A stretch of DNA of 64,000 bases from Desmonostoc vinosum HA7617-LM4. Lineage in GTDB: Bacteria > Cyanobacteriota > Cyanobacteriia > Cyanobacteriales > Nostocaceae. The stretch covers positions 364,394-428,393 of the forward strand of contig JAHHHC010000001.1 of NCBI GenBank assembly GCA_019359515.1, in the 5' to 3' direction. Position 1 is the first letter of the stretch. Each line of letters opens with the position of its first letter. Made by a program: the position numbers and the translations under genes. Below are positions 28,903-38,602 of the stretch, piece after piece. The notes beneath the pieces are model-generated. The model saw only the letters and a program-made list of their open reading frames with translations, did no database searches and was not told where the DNA came from.

Positions 28903-30405
28903 ATGTTTAAGTTTAGAGCTGCTAATCCTTCTGTTAATTCAACCCCTGTGTCAAAACGCTGGAAGCATTTTTTACTTCTTTGGCTAGTAATGAATGCCAC
29001 AATCTGGAGTGCTACTGTGCTTTATTTGCTATTAAGACCTACCAGTTATACAAGCAAGTGGTTGCTTAATCTGCCAGCAGCTGGATCTAGCACAAATGTC
29101 AATGTGCCTGATATTGGGCAAGCTTCTTCTTGGAATGATTCTCCTTACAAAAATTTTGCAGACCCTAGGGAAAACTACAAACTCTTAGCTGAGAGTGATG
29201 ATATTTTAGAAACCGCAGCTAATCAACTCAAGATACCTGTTAACCGTTTCGGCAAGCCACAAATCAAAATTATCGACAACACCACCCTGATGAGGTTTGA
29301 AATTAAAGGAGATCACCCAATACAGTCTCAGCAAAAGGCTTTAGCCTTGATGAATGCTTTTCAAGCAACATTACACAAACTCAGACTCCAAGAAATTGAT
29401 CAACAAGACAGTAACTTACAAATTGCCCTCAAATCCGATAAGCAAAAATTACAAATCGCTAAACAAGCTCTCTATGATTACAAAGCCAATTCCGGTTTGA
29501 CTTCTACTGAACAACTACGAGATCTATCAATTAATGTTGAAGGATTGCGCCGACAGCGAGCTGAAACTACCGCTCAACTCAAGCAAATAAATGCAAGATT
29601 TAAACAACTCTCAGCTAGTTTAAGCTTATCTGGTCAACAAGCAGCCGATGCTTTAGCACTGCAATCAGATCGCGTGTTTCAGGAATACTTAGCTAATTAC
29701 AGCCAAGCTAGTGCTACTTTGGCAAGTTTGAGCGCTAAATATTTACCATCTCATCCCACACTGATTAACAAACAGCAAGAGAAAAATGCTGCAAGCGCAG
29801 CACTTCTCCAGCAAGGTAAATTGCTTATGGGGCGAACGGTATCAATTGCCAGCTTGGAAAAATTGATTGTTCGTGGCGGTGGTTCATCTAACTCATCCTC
29901 ACAACGAGCAAATCTATTCCAAGAATTAATTTCACTTCAAGAACAACAACAAGGAATTGAAGCCCAAGTTCAAGAGTTAAATCAACAGATTACTCAACTA
30001 GAATTGAGGTTGAATTTTCTATCTCAGCAAGAGTCAAAGCTAGACAGTCTCAATCGTGAGGTCAAAGTTGCAGAAGCAATTTTGACCTCGAATGTAACTA
30101 AACTGAATCTGAAAAAGTCAGATATTTCTACCTCTTATCCAGAAATTTCAACCGTCACAAACCCTAGCTTACCAAAAGAACCGAGTAATCCTAAACCTCT
30201 ATTTGTACTTTTAGGTAGCGTTGTTTGCTCCATATTATTGACAACAGGAACAAGAACGTTATGGGAGTACGAACGTAAAAAACTTGAGCGAATTCAAGAT
30301 ACCAACAATAAAATACCTCCGATCAAATCTATCAGCGAGCTTACTTCTATATCAAATGTTGGACATAACAGTTCTCGCCCAGATGAGGTACATCCTCCAA
30401 GTTAA
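28903..30405 (+). CDS. Wzz/GumC-like chain-length determinant, no kinase domain
   Basis: A 500-residue polysaccharide co-polymerase. One membrane helix near the N-terminus (about 23-44) and another near the C-terminus (about 430-452) bracket a large extracytoplasmic part with long coiled coils (about 160-220 and 345-410). The proline-rich PSLPKEPSNPKPL before the second helix is typical of Wzz/GumC proteins. The C-terminal tail is short and lacks Walker motifs and a tyrosine cluster, so it is not a Wzc-type kinase. It would control polymer length together with the Wzy-like protein encoded 80 bp downstream. Confidence 0.87.
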   Translation: MFKFRAANPSVNSTPVSKRWKHFLLLWLVMNATIWSATVLYLLLRPTSYTSKWLLNLPAAGSSTNVNVPDIGQASSWNDSPYKNFADPRENYKLLAESDDILETAANQLKIPVNRFGKPQIKIIDNTTLMRFEIKGDHPIQSQQKALALMNAFQATLHKLRLQEIDQQDSNLQIALKSDKQKLQIAKQALYDYKANSGLTSTEQLRDLSINVEGLRRQRAETTAQLKQINARFKQLSASLSLSGQQAADALALQSDRVFQEYLANYSQASATLASLSAKYLPSHPTLINKQQEKNAASAALLQQGKLLMGRTVSIASLEKLIVRGGGSSNSSSQRANLFQELISLQEQQQGIEAQVQELNQQITQLELRLNFLSQQESKLDSLNREVKVAEAILTSNVTKLNLKKSDISTSYPEISTVTNPSLPKEPSNPKPLFVLLGSVVCSILLTTGTRTLWEYERKKLERIQDTNNKIPPIKSISELTSISNVGHNSSRPDEVHPPS

Positions 30406-30484
30406 ACAGATTTATCCATCAAAGCCATACATCATTAGCACTTGAAGCGCCATAACACTCTGCATTTAGGATGCAGCACTCAAA

Positions 30485-31774
30485 ATGAGCAGCATCGCAA
30501 TTAAACCACAAAATATTCCAGAAACTTTAATTTGGTATTACATTATCCTTACTTACCCAATTTATCTTTTAGGCGCACAGTTTGTGTTCGCACCAATTCT
30601 TGCAACTGTTTTAGTAGTTTATTTATTGAAAAAATGGTGGAATCAAACAGAGTCCACTCCGAGCAATGAAAAAATTATTATTTCTTTATCAGCTTGGGTT
30701 TGGTTGATTGCAATTCTAGTCATAGAAATTGCATTAGTTGTTGTGACTGTAAACTCAAATTTAAGAATTTTTGAAATTATTGCTGCGTCAGTTCTCTGGT
30801 ACAAAACATGGGGGCTATTGGCTTTATTTCCTTTAATTAGCCACCTCAAAATTCGACCGAAATTAATTTATCGAGCTATTTGTTATCTTTGCTTACAAAG
30901 CGTAATCATAACACTGATTGGTACTCTTTACCTGAGCTTGCATTTTCCTAATATAATTTATACTTCTCCACTACAAATTTTTGGCTCTGGTCCTAAACCT
31001 TATGAAGTAGCCATTTTTAATAACATCATACACGAAAGATTAACTTTGTTTGGTGTTTGGCCTACTATTTTCGCCTCATTATGTAATATTTATTTCTATT
31101 GTGCTATGCAAGAATCTGACAAAAAATGGCGATATATTGGTATCTTTAGTAGTATATTAATGATTATCTTATCGCGTTCTAGAACAGCGACATTATGCCT
31201 GCCGTTGGTTCTATTTACAGTCTGGTTTTTAACGAATGTTATCCGTCCTTGGGTACAGTTAACTACAGGATTTGTGAGTTTTTTAATCGGGATATTTGCA
31301 CCAACATTAATTAATTGGTTCCAAGCTTTTAAAGATAGCTTTGATCGAGCTCGTTCTGGTTCTTCAGAGATTCGGGCTACCATATATCGTTTGTCCTTAA
31401 ATAGTTGGTGGAACGAAGCTCCCATATTGGGACATGGTGTCAGACAAAAATATGGGCCATTCATTGCAGCAAAAATACCACTTGGCTCTCACCATACCTG
31501 GATTGGTATTTTGTTTACTCATGGATTAGTTGGCTGCTTTGCTTTAGCAGTTGCTTTCTTATGGAGTTTTATTGATTTGTTAATCAAAGCTCAAACCTCT
31601 GAAACTGCAAAAGTTGGATTAAGCATATTATTAATTATATTTATATCTTCTTTTGCTGATAATGTAGAGTTTTTTGCTTATCTTTATTACCCTGGGTTAA
31701 TCATCTTAGGTTCTGCTTTTCAAGAAGGTTCACCCGAATATAAAACGCAATTAGTTAGTAGTGCTAATTCGTAA
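30485..31774 (+). CDS. O-antigen ligase/polymerase-like membrane protein (Wzy-like)
   Basis: A 429-residue protein with about ten to twelve predicted membrane helices and one large outside loop. The region RSRTATLCLPLVLFTVWFL and the downstream loop with ILGHGVRQKYGPFIA followed by GSHHTWIGILFTHGLVG match the Wzy_C/O-antigen ligase pattern, where the loop arginine and histidine are functionally important. In this context, with Wzz-like and Wzx-like genes, polymerase is more likely than ligase. It is AT-rich and divergent, as Wzy proteins usually are. Confidence 0.85.
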   Translation: MSSIAIKPQNIPETLIWYYIILTYPIYLLGAQFVFAPILATVLVVYLLKKWWNQTESTPSNEKIIISLSAWVWLIAILVIEIALVVVTVNSNLRIFEIIAASVLWYKTWGLLALFPLISHLKIRPKLIYRAICYLCLQSVIITLIGTLYLSLHFPNIIYTSPLQIFGSGPKPYEVAIFNNIIHERLTLFGVWPTIFASLCNIYFYCAMQESDKKWRYIGIFSSILMIILSRSRTATLCLPLVLFTVWFLTNVIRPWVQLTTGFVSFLIGIFAPTLINWFQAFKDSFDRARSGSSEIRATIYRLSLNSWWNEAPILGHGVRQKYGPFIAAKIPLGSHHTWIGILFTHGLVGCFALAVAFLWSFIDLLIKAQTSETAKVGLSILLIIFISSFADNVEFFAYLYYPGLIILGSAFQEGSPEYKTQLVSSANS

Positions 31775-31813
31775 AATTTTTGTGTTTAACAGCAACATCC
31801 ACAAGAGCTAAAT

Positions 31814-32785
31814 ATGATGGCTAAAGTATCTGTAATTATTCCGGCTTACAATGCAATGAAATATCTTCCAGAAACTCTAACAAGTGTGACTACTCAGACA
31901 TTTAGTGATTTTGAAATCATCATTGTTAATGATGGTAGCTCTGATGGGATTGAAGATTATATTTCTCAAACAACAGATGCAAGAGTAAAAATTATTTCTC
32001 AAGAAAATAAAGGATTAGCAGCAGCAAGAAATGCTGGAATTACCAACGCTCAAGGTGAATACATAGCATTCCTCGATGCTGATGATATTTGGGAACCAAC
32101 AAAACTAGAACAACAAGTGAGTGCTTTAGAAAAGCACCCAGAAATTGGCCTTGTATACACTTGGGTTGCCTATATCGATGAAAAAGGCGCATCTACGGGC
32201 AGAGTGTTCAAACATCACGCAGAAGGCGATGTTTGGCAACAGCTGGTAGAACATAATATTGTTGAGTGTGGTAGCGTGCCTATGGTACGTCGTTCTTGCT
32301 TTGATACTGTTGGTATATTTGATTGGAATTTAAGCCGTTATAACGTTCATGAAGATTGGGATATGTGGTTGCGTATTGCTGCTCGCTACCCTTTTAAAGT
32401 GGTAAAAGAAACACTCGTTTACTATCGCCAAGTTTCATCAAGTGCTTCTAAAAAATGGCAAGCAGTAGAGGAAAGTGCTTTGATTGTCATTGAAAAAGCT
32501 TTCAAATCTGCTCCACCAGAGCTGCTTTATTTAAAACAACGCAGCTATAGTTTTGCCAATATTCATTTTGCCTGGAAAGCTCTGCAAAGTCGAGATAAAG
32601 ACTATAAAAAAGCAATACATTTTCGTAGTCAAGCCTTGATTAATTATCCTTGGGTGTGCTTATCCCAGGAATTTCTGCGTTTGACCTTAGCCATTACTCT
32701 GATGCAATGGTTGGGAGCTGAGTCTTATCAAAGATTATTAATGATATTTCATGCACTACGCCGACGTTTAGTCGCTATTGAATGA
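31814..32785 (+). CDS. Family 2 glycosyltransferase
   Basis: A 323-residue GT-A enzyme with the family-2 pattern: VSVIIPAYNAMKYLPETL at the N-terminus, FEIIIVNDGSSD for nucleotide binding, GLAAARNAGI, and AFLDADDIW containing the DxD metal motif. EDWDMWLRIA later is the usual acceptor/base motif region. The last ~80 residues lack membrane helices long enough for a processive synthase, so it is a single-sugar transferase. It follows the Wzy-like gene by 40 bp and precedes the flippase gene by 45 bp, so cotranscription is likely. Confidence 0.9.
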   Translation: MMAKVSVIIPAYNAMKYLPETLTSVTTQTFSDFEIIIVNDGSSDGIEDYISQTTDARVKIISQENKGLAAARNAGITNAQGEYIAFLDADDIWEPTKLEQQVSALEKHPEIGLVYTWVAYIDEKGASTGRVFKHHAEGDVWQQLVEHNIVECGSVPMVRRSCFDTVGIFDWNLSRYNVHEDWDMWLRIAARYPFKVVKETLVYYRQVSSSASKKWQAVEESALIVIEKAFKSAPPELLYLKQRSYSFANIHFAWKALQSRDKDYKKAIHFRSQALINYPWVCLSQEFLRLTLAITLMQWLGAESYQRLLMIFHALRRRLVAIE

Positions 32786-32829
32786 TGAAATCCGATGGAG
32801 AGTTATAGAGTGATGAATTAAATAGAAAA

Positions 32830-34137
32830 ATGTCAATCTCTAGTATGAAAATTCAAATGATTGTTGAGAGATTCCAGAAATTATTATCAGGTCAATTTAT
32901 TCGCAATGTCAGTTGGTTAGGAGCAGCAGAACTAATCAGCCGCATTTTCCGCTTGGGAACGACAGTTATTCTAGCTCATTTGTTTAGTCGTCAAGATTAT
33001 GGGTTACTAGCAGTTATTTATACTACTATTGACTTTGCTAATATTTTCACGCTCAGAAGTGGTATTGGAGCTAAGATTATTCAGGCTGATGAGCGAGATG
33101 TCGAAACTATATGTAATACATCTTACTGGTTGAATTGGATTCTGTGTATATCTGTTTTTATTGTCCAGTGTATAGCAGCTTTTCCGATTGCATATTTTTA
33201 TAAAAATACACAGCTAATCTACCCTCTCTGTACTGTTGCTTTAGTATATTTGATTTTACCAAACTTTCTAGTTCAATCTGCTTTAATTGAACGAGAGAAT
33301 CGGCTGAAAATAACGGCATTATGTAATGGGGTACAGTCAATACTCAGCAGTATAATTACCCTATTTCTAGCAGCTAGGGGTATGGGAATATGGGCTATTG
33401 TCTGGGCTATGGTTCTGACGACACCTGTATGGATTGTAATTGGTCGGATAAATCATTCTTGGCGTACTCCTAAATTCTTCACACTTGAACGTTGGCGAGA
33501 AATCACTAATTTTGGTGGTACCTTGCTTGGCGTTGAATTATTAGGAATACTGCGTTGGAATATAGACTATTTAATCATTGGACGATTTCTAGGACTTGAA
33601 ATCCTGGGACTTTACTATTTTGCTTTCAATGCTGGTTTAGGAATTAGTCTGAGTGTTTTAGCAACATTTGTTTCGGCCTTATTGCCTTATCTATGTGAAG
33701 TACGGGGTGATATAAATTTACTAAAAGAGCGATTTTTTAGTAGTCTCAAAAAAACTTCTGCAATTCTTATTCCAGTCATTATCTTGCAAGCAATTTTAGT
33801 ACCGTTCTATGTGCCAATTGTGTTTGGACAAAAGTGGATACCAGCAATTCCACTGGTAGTATTGCTTTGTCTGTCTGCTCTCTCTTTTTCGTTAAGCCGT
33901 CCTACATATATTTTACTAAATACAGTAGATAAAGTTGGGATTAATCTGGGCTTGCAATTGATTTACACTTTAATATTCACAATTTCTTTGTTAATTGCTG
34001 TGCAGTGGGGAATATTTTGGGTAGCTGTGTCCGTGCTGATTTCTAATATAGTGCCATCAGTTTTAGGTAGTATTTGGGCTATCAGACATGTGTTTAATAA
34101 AAATTTATTTGTTCCAGTCACCGATACCAAATTATGA
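32830..34137 (+). CDS. Wzx-like lipopolysaccharide flippase (MOP superfamily)
   Basis: A 435-residue protein with about twelve membrane helices, starting SGQFIRNVSWLGAAELISRIFRLGTTVILAHLFSRQDYGLLAV. This is the characteristic N-terminal pattern of the polysaccharide export flippases (Polysacc_synt_3 group, e.g. WzxC). It would move undecaprenyl-linked repeat units across the plasma membrane for polymerisation. The helix-5/6 region ENRLKITALCNGVQSILSS is also typical. It is flanked by a GT2 gene and the pyruvyl transferase-like gene in the same direction. Confidence 0.9.
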   Translation: MSISSMKIQMIVERFQKLLSGQFIRNVSWLGAAELISRIFRLGTTVILAHLFSRQDYGLLAVIYTTIDFANIFTLRSGIGAKIIQADERDVETICNTSYWLNWILCISVFIVQCIAAFPIAYFYKNTQLIYPLCTVALVYLILPNFLVQSALIERENRLKITALCNGVQSILSSIITLFLAARGMGIWAIVWAMVLTTPVWIVIGRINHSWRTPKFFTLERWREITNFGGTLLGVELLGILRWNIDYLIIGRFLGLEILGLYYFAFNAGLGISLSVLATFVSALLPYLCEVRGDINLLKERFFSSLKKTSAILIPVIILQAILVPFYVPIVFGQKWIPAIPLVVLLCLSALSFSLSRPTYILLNTVDKVGINLGLQLIYTLIFTISLLIAVQWGIFWVAVSVLISNIVPSVLGSIWAIRHVFNKNLFVPVTDTKL

Positions 34138-34202
34138 AAGCTCATGCAATTGTAATTGAGTTGATTTACACACAAACATCCAAATTTTAAGAAGGTAAGT
34201 TA

Positions 34203-35225
34203 ATGAGGATTATTGTTGCAGGTTGGTTTAGTTTTGAGGGGTGCAATGTTACCGCAGGGGATTTAATGGCTCGAGATGTTGCCTGTAGATGGCTTCAAGA
34301 TGTTGGTCATGACTATGACATTGCTCTTGCTTTTCCGTTTGTGGGTGGTGTGAATTGGCGTTCAGTTGATCCTAATACTTATTCACATGTTGTATTCGTA
34401 TGCGGGCCTTTTCCGTACATGAAGCTATCTTATGAGTTTGTGCAGCACTTTAGAGGCTGTCGTCTAATTGGTCTTGATTTATCAATGTTCGAGCCACTCG
34501 ATGTTTGGAATCCCTTTGATGTAATTTTAGAAAGAGATAGCCCTGCTTGTTCGCGTCCAGATATTTCCTTACTTTCAGGTCAAGCAAAAGTACCTGTTGT
34601 CGGGATCATTTTGGTTGAGCCACAACATGAATATAAAAACAAAGACAAATATCGAGTTGCAAACGCAGCTGTTGAGAGACTCATTGCCTCACGAGAAATG
34701 GTAGCAGTGCCTATCGATACTCGTCTAGATCCAAATGCCACAAATCTCCGCACTGCTGCTGAAGTTGAAACCTTGATTTCCCGTATGGATCTTGTGGTTA
34801 CTACACGCCTACACGGGACTGTGTTAGCTATCAAAAATGGAGTTCCCCCCATCGTTATCGATGGAATTTCTGGGGGAGCTAAGGTAATGCGTCAGGCCAA
34901 AACTATTGGTTGGGATGTGACATTTTCTGTGGATAGCTTGACGGACGATGTGTTAGAGAAAGCCTTTGAATACTGCCAAACAGAAGCAGCACGAGCCAAA
35001 GCTAGAGAATGCCGCGATCGCGCTATAAAAGTGGTCGAACAAGTAGGTGATGAATTTATCAAATCCCTTGCGACTACAACAAGTGCAAGAGTATGGCGTG
35101 AAGAATTGATTGACAAATCATTGTTAGAATCCCCACTCTTGACAATCCGAAATCTAGCTGTTGATCAAGCTAGAACTCTAAAAAATAAGGCAATACATGC
35201 CATAGGAAAATCTCTGTTGAAGTAA
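34203..35225 (+). CDS. Polysaccharide pyruvyl transferase-family protein
   Basis: A 340-residue GT-B-like protein with an AAGGT ribosome binding site before ATG 34203. The hallmark is LISRMDLVVTTRLHGTVLAIKNGVPPIVID near residues 198-225, matching the RLHG motif of pyruvyl/CsaB-type transferases. The N-terminus has GNVTAGDLMARDVACRWL-like sequence (NVTAGDLMARDVA) and AFPFVGGVNW. It would add a ketal-linked pyruvate, giving negative charge to the polymer, though some family members do other transfers. The C-terminal tail is helical and longer than usual. Confidence 0.83.
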   Translation: MRIIVAGWFSFEGCNVTAGDLMARDVACRWLQDVGHDYDIALAFPFVGGVNWRSVDPNTYSHVVFVCGPFPYMKLSYEFVQHFRGCRLIGLDLSMFEPLDVWNPFDVILERDSPACSRPDISLLSGQAKVPVVGIILVEPQHEYKNKDKYRVANAAVERLIASREMVAVPIDTRLDPNATNLRTAAEVETLISRMDLVVTTRLHGTVLAIKNGVPPIVIDGISGGAKVMRQAKTIGWDVTFSVDSLTDDVLEKAFEYCQTEAARAKARECRDRAIKVVEQVGDEFIKSLATTTSARVWREELIDKSLLESPLLTIRNLAVDQARTLKNKAIHAIGKSLLK

Positions 35226-35290
35226 GTCGGTATCATCAAAGCACAAAGCATCAAAGAAAGTTTTTTGATTGAGGATTGGAGGTTTTTCTC

Positions 35291-36025
35291 GTGAATAAAA
35301 CACGAATTCAGGCAATAGTAAAACAAACTTTACCAGCACCTATATACCATCACTTAAAGAAGCAATTACTAGGTATAGGGATGGTAAATTTCGGCAGTCT
35401 ACGACGCTTGACACCGATCAGCCGTCTCTATGGCTTCGACCGAGGACAACCCATTGGTCGCTACTATGGTGAAAACTTTCTGACTCGTCATGCCAAGGAT
35501 ATTCAAGGTCATGTGCTGGAGATTGGAGACGCTGCCTACACACGCCAGTTTGGTAGCGATCGCGTCACTAAAAGTGATGTCTTACATATATCAGAAGGCA
35601 GCCCAGAGGCAACTATCATCGGCGATCTTACCAATGCCCCACACATTCCCTCAAACACATTTGACTGTTTTATCCTCTACCAGACATTGCAATATATTTA
35701 CGATTTACCCGCAGCCATTAAGACAGTTTCCCGGATTCTTAAACCAGGTGGAATCGTGCTGGTGACTGTTCCAGGAATTATCCAGATTGCAGATGTCCAA
35801 TGGAGCGATTACTGGCTTTGGAATTTCACTAATAACTCGATACGAAGGCTATTTGAGGAATTTTTTCCCAAAGAAAATATTCAGGTTGAGACTTTTGGAA
35901 ATGTGCTAGCGGCGGTGGCTGCTTTGGAAGGGATAGCCGCCCAAGAACTGCGTCCCGAAGAACTGGATCATCAAGATCCACAATATCAAGTTTCCATCGC
36001 ACTTAGAGCTGTTAAACCTCAATAG
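35291..36025 (+). CDS. Class I SAM-dependent methyltransferase (EPS locus)
   Basis: A 244-residue methyltransferase. The start is GTG 35291, with GGAGG at 35278-35282 eight bases upstream; an upstream in-frame TTG overlaps that site. Motif I is degenerate (GHVLEIGDAAYTRQFG), motif II-like TIIGDLTNAPHIPSNTFDCFILYQTLQYIYD follows in the family order, and the post-motif RILKPGGIVLVTVPG is clear. The order resembles Methyltransf_11 proteins found next to polysaccharide deacetylases. It probably methylates a sugar or lipid intermediate. It ends 4 bp before the deacetylase start, indicating tight coupling. Confidence 0.85.
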   Translation: MNKTRIQAIVKQTLPAPIYHHLKKQLLGIGMVNFGSLRRLTPISRLYGFDRGQPIGRYYGENFLTRHAKDIQGHVLEIGDAAYTRQFGSDRVTKSDVLHISEGSPEATIIGDLTNAPHIPSNTFDCFILYQTLQYIYDLPAAIKTVSRILKPGGIVLVTVPGIIQIADVQWSDYWLWNFTNNSIRRLFEEFFPKENIQVETFGNVLAAVAALEGIAAQELRPEELDHQDPQYQVSIALRAVKPQ

Positions 36026-36029
36026 AACG

Positions 36030-37064
36030 ATGACCATGCCTGAGAGTAGCAAATTGCAGCGAGCAGTTCGCAGATTACGAAAACTATTTGTGCCCAAGGG
36101 ATTGATCTTAATGTACCACCGCGTAGCCGAGGTAGATTTAGACCCTTGGTCGCTATGTGTAACACCACACCACTTTGCCGAACATCTAGAAGTTTTGCAA
36201 AAATACTACCAGCCTCTAGGACTCAAGCAATTAGCCCAAGCACATCAGCAGGGAAATATTCCTCACAGGGCAGTGGTCATCACTTTTGACGATGGTTACG
36301 CTAATAATCTTTATCATGCTAAACCTCTGCTAGAGCAATACAATATTCCAGCAACAATCTTTATAGCCACTGGTCACTTGGGACGGGAACGGGAATTTTG
36401 GTGGGATGAACTAGAACGGCTACTACTACAACCTAGAAATTTACCCCAGCAGCTCGATCTGAGCCTTAACGGTAGTAACCAGCAGTGGCAGTTAGGTGAA
36501 GCTGTCTATTACAGTGAAGCCGACTATCAACGTGATCGCAAAATCCAACCTTGGGAAAGCAAACCAGGCTCTCGACTGTTTTTCTATTACTCAGTTTGGC
36601 AATGGTTACAATCCTTAAGCGAACCAGAGCAACTCCAGGCCCTAGACCAAATACTCATCTGGGCCAATCAAAAATCAGTAACCCGCTCAAATTACCGTCC
36701 CCTTTCCCCTGAAGAAGTATGCGTTCTTGGTCAAGGAGAACTAGTGGAAGTCGGCGCACACACGGTCACACACCCATTTCTATCTGCTCACTCCATAGCC
36801 TTTCAGCAAGAAGAAATTCAACGTAGTAAAGCCTATTTGGAAGAGCTTTTAAATCTGCCAGTGACGAGTTTTTCCTATCCATTCGGCAACTATACGTCCC
36901 AGACAGTCCGCCTGGTTCAAGAAGCCGGATTTACCTGTAGCTGCTCAACTGTTGCAGATACCGTTTGGCGAGAGAGCGACTGTTTGCAATTTCCTCGCTT
37001 TCAAGTACAAAACTGGAGCAAACAAGAGTTTACCAAGCGACTCTTGCAGTGGTTCTATGACTGA
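36030..37064 (+). CDS. Polysaccharide deacetylase (NodB homology, CE4)
   Basis: A 344-residue metal-dependent deacetylase. The NodB motifs are present: motif 1 AVVITFDDGYANN with the base and metal aspartates, motif 2 VGAHTVTHPFLS with the HxxxH metal histidines, and motif 3 FSYPFGNYTSQT. GLILMYHRV at the N-terminus is typical of the non-lipoprotein cytoplasmic-type enzymes. No signal peptide is seen, so it may act on cytoplasmic lipid-linked sugars or be exported unconventionally. ATG 36030 lies 4 bp after the methyltransferase stop; a second ATG at 36036 is an alternative start. Confidence 0.9.
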   Translation: MTMPESSKLQRAVRRLRKLFVPKGLILMYHRVAEVDLDPWSLCVTPHHFAEHLEVLQKYYQPLGLKQLAQAHQQGNIPHRAVVITFDDGYANNLYHAKPLLEQYNIPATIFIATGHLGREREFWWDELERLLLQPRNLPQQLDLSLNGSNQQWQLGEAVYYSEADYQRDRKIQPWESKPGSRLFFYYSVWQWLQSLSEPEQLQALDQILIWANQKSVTRSNYRPLSPEEVCVLGQGELVEVGAHTVTHPFLSAHSIAFQQEEIQRSKAYLEELLNLPVTSFSYPFGNYTSQTVRLVQEAGFTCSCSTVADTVWRESDCLQFPRFQVQNWSKQEFTKRLLQWFYD

Positions 37065-37131
37065 TTTAGATATTTTGATGCGATCGCTCAAAATTCCCTG
37101 CTATATCAGATTGACAACTTACATTACTTGA

Positions 37132-38442
37132 ATGACTTGGGATGTTGATATGCAAAATCTCAATTTGACAGAAACAAGTATCAGTTTCCAACAGACAAAA
37201 TCAATACCAGCGAACAAAATTGCTGAACGCATTCTGCATGGCGAGGTGGTAATTATACGCAAATGCTTACAAAAAATCGGTTATTTCGAGTGTTTGCAAA
37301 AGGCTAGTTTAGAAGGTATCCAGCAAGCCGTTGGTCAAGAAAAAGCTACAAGAATTAAAAATCAAGGTTTTGAAGCAGTTCATAAAATTATCGACCTGAA
37401 CGAACTATCAGATGTTAGCGATCGCACTTATGAAGTTATTCGTTCTCTAGCTCCAGCTTTCTCCAAAGCATTAGTTAAAGAAGTATTTCAGACACAAAAA
37501 CCTTTCTACTTTGAAAAAGAACCAAACGTTAGGTTCCATATACCTTACGATATTGTAGTCAAAAGAAAACAAGAGTTTAGCAAATTCTACTGGAACGGTA
37601 AAATTACACCGCATGGCCCACATCACGATAGTTGGTATCAATGTCCAACCAACTCTATCAATATCTGGATTGCAATGGGTACAGTTACCATCGGCAATGG
37701 ACTAAACATTTACCCTCAAGTCCACAACAAACGTCTTCCTTGTACACCAGAAGGTAAAATTCCACATAATCAATACTTTGAGTCAGCGCTGAATTTTCAT
37801 TTAGAACCTGGGGATGCTTTGATATTTCATGGAGAGCATTTACACAGTTCTGAGATTAATAGTACAGATGCAACTCGCTACGTTATCAGTTTGAGATTGA
37901 CCCTAGATAAACCTAATTTTCTCGAATCTTCACCTTATAGATATGACTACATCTACTCTGAGTGTAATGATAGTTTCAAGGCAAAATGTACTGAACTGAT
38001 AGTTAATACATCTCGCCAGATGCTCAAAAAAATTAATACAATTTTACCCAAACAAAACCAAAACTATATTATTTCCCCAAATGCTGTTTGCGGTTTTGAT
38101 GATACATCAACTGATTTTCCCAAGCCCATACCAGTTGAGTCTACTGAAGATATTAAGCTTGCATTTGACTCTCAAGAGTTGCCAATAGGTAAAATCAGAC
38201 CCGTGTCGCCAAAGATATGTGTAGCGCGACTGGACAACAATCAAGTAGTAGCTTTCAGCAGATATTGTCCTCATGAAGGAGCAGATTTAGCAGGTGGCTA
38301 TTTACGCGATCAATGTATTGTTTGCCCCTGGCATAATCTCCCAATTAGCACAGAAAGTGGTGCTAGTCCCTGCCAGTCGTTATCTAAATTAACCATCTTT
38401 AATTGCACTGAAGACAACAACCAAGTTGAGGTTCAAAGTTAA
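37132..38442 (+). CDS. Phytanoyl-CoA dioxygenase-like 2OG oxygenase fused to a Rieske domain
   Basis: A 436-residue two-domain protein. Residues about 25-265 form a PhyH-like double-stranded beta-helix: HGPHHDSW gives the HxD iron ligands (H164, D166), GDALIFHGEHLHSSEIN supplies the distal histidine (probably H238), and TRYVISLR the arginine for 2-oxoglutarate. Residues about 340-436 form a Rieske [2Fe-2S] ferredoxin with CPH...CPWH, spacing C-x1-H-x16-C-x2-H (C379, H381, C398, H401). Both metal sites look complete. No signal peptide was seen. The start could also be ATG 37150, with GGGA upstream. It lies between the deacetylase and a GT2, so oxidation of a sugar, its lipid carrier or an acyl group is inferred. 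Confidence 0.82.
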   Translation: MTWDVDMQNLNLTETSISFQQTKSIPANKIAERILHGEVVIIRKCLQKIGYFECLQKASLEGIQQAVGQEKATRIKNQGFEAVHKIIDLNELSDVSDRTYEVIRSLAPAFSKALVKEVFQTQKPFYFEKEPNVRFHIPYDIVVKRKQEFSKFYWNGKITPHGPHHDSWYQCPTNSINIWIAMGTVTIGNGLNIYPQVHNKRLPCTPEGKIPHNQYFESALNFHLEPGDALIFHGEHLHSSEINSTDATRYVISLRLTLDKPNFLESSPYRYDYIYSECNDSFKAKCTELIVNTSRQMLKKINTILPKQNQNYIISPNAVCGFDDTSTDFPKPIPVESTEDIKLAFDSQELPIGKIRPVSPKICVARLDNNQVVAFSRYCPHEGADLAGGYLRDQCIVCPWHNLPISTESGASPCQSLSKLTIFNCTEDNNQVEVQS

Positions 38443-38450
38443 AAAATTAT

Positions 38451-38529
38451 ACCAATTCTCTAACATTTAGTAACAGATTCAAAGTGTGAAAATCCTGATT
38501 CAATCTGACTTTCTTAATTACGAATTGGT
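38451..38529. repeat. ACCAATT...AATTGGT palindromic repeat, copy 2
   Basis: About 79 bp with ends ACCAATTCTC and GAATTGGTA, sharing AACAGATTCAAA and AATCTGACTTTCTTAATTACG with the copy at 27440-27524. It begins 9 bp after the dioxygenase-Rieske stop codon and has no coding content. Confidence 0.75.
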
Positions 38530-38602
38530 ATTAGAATTTAGCCTTTGTTAGAGCATAGCTCGATTGGGAAAGAATGTATCAAGTATCTTTTAAGGTAGTT
38601 CT

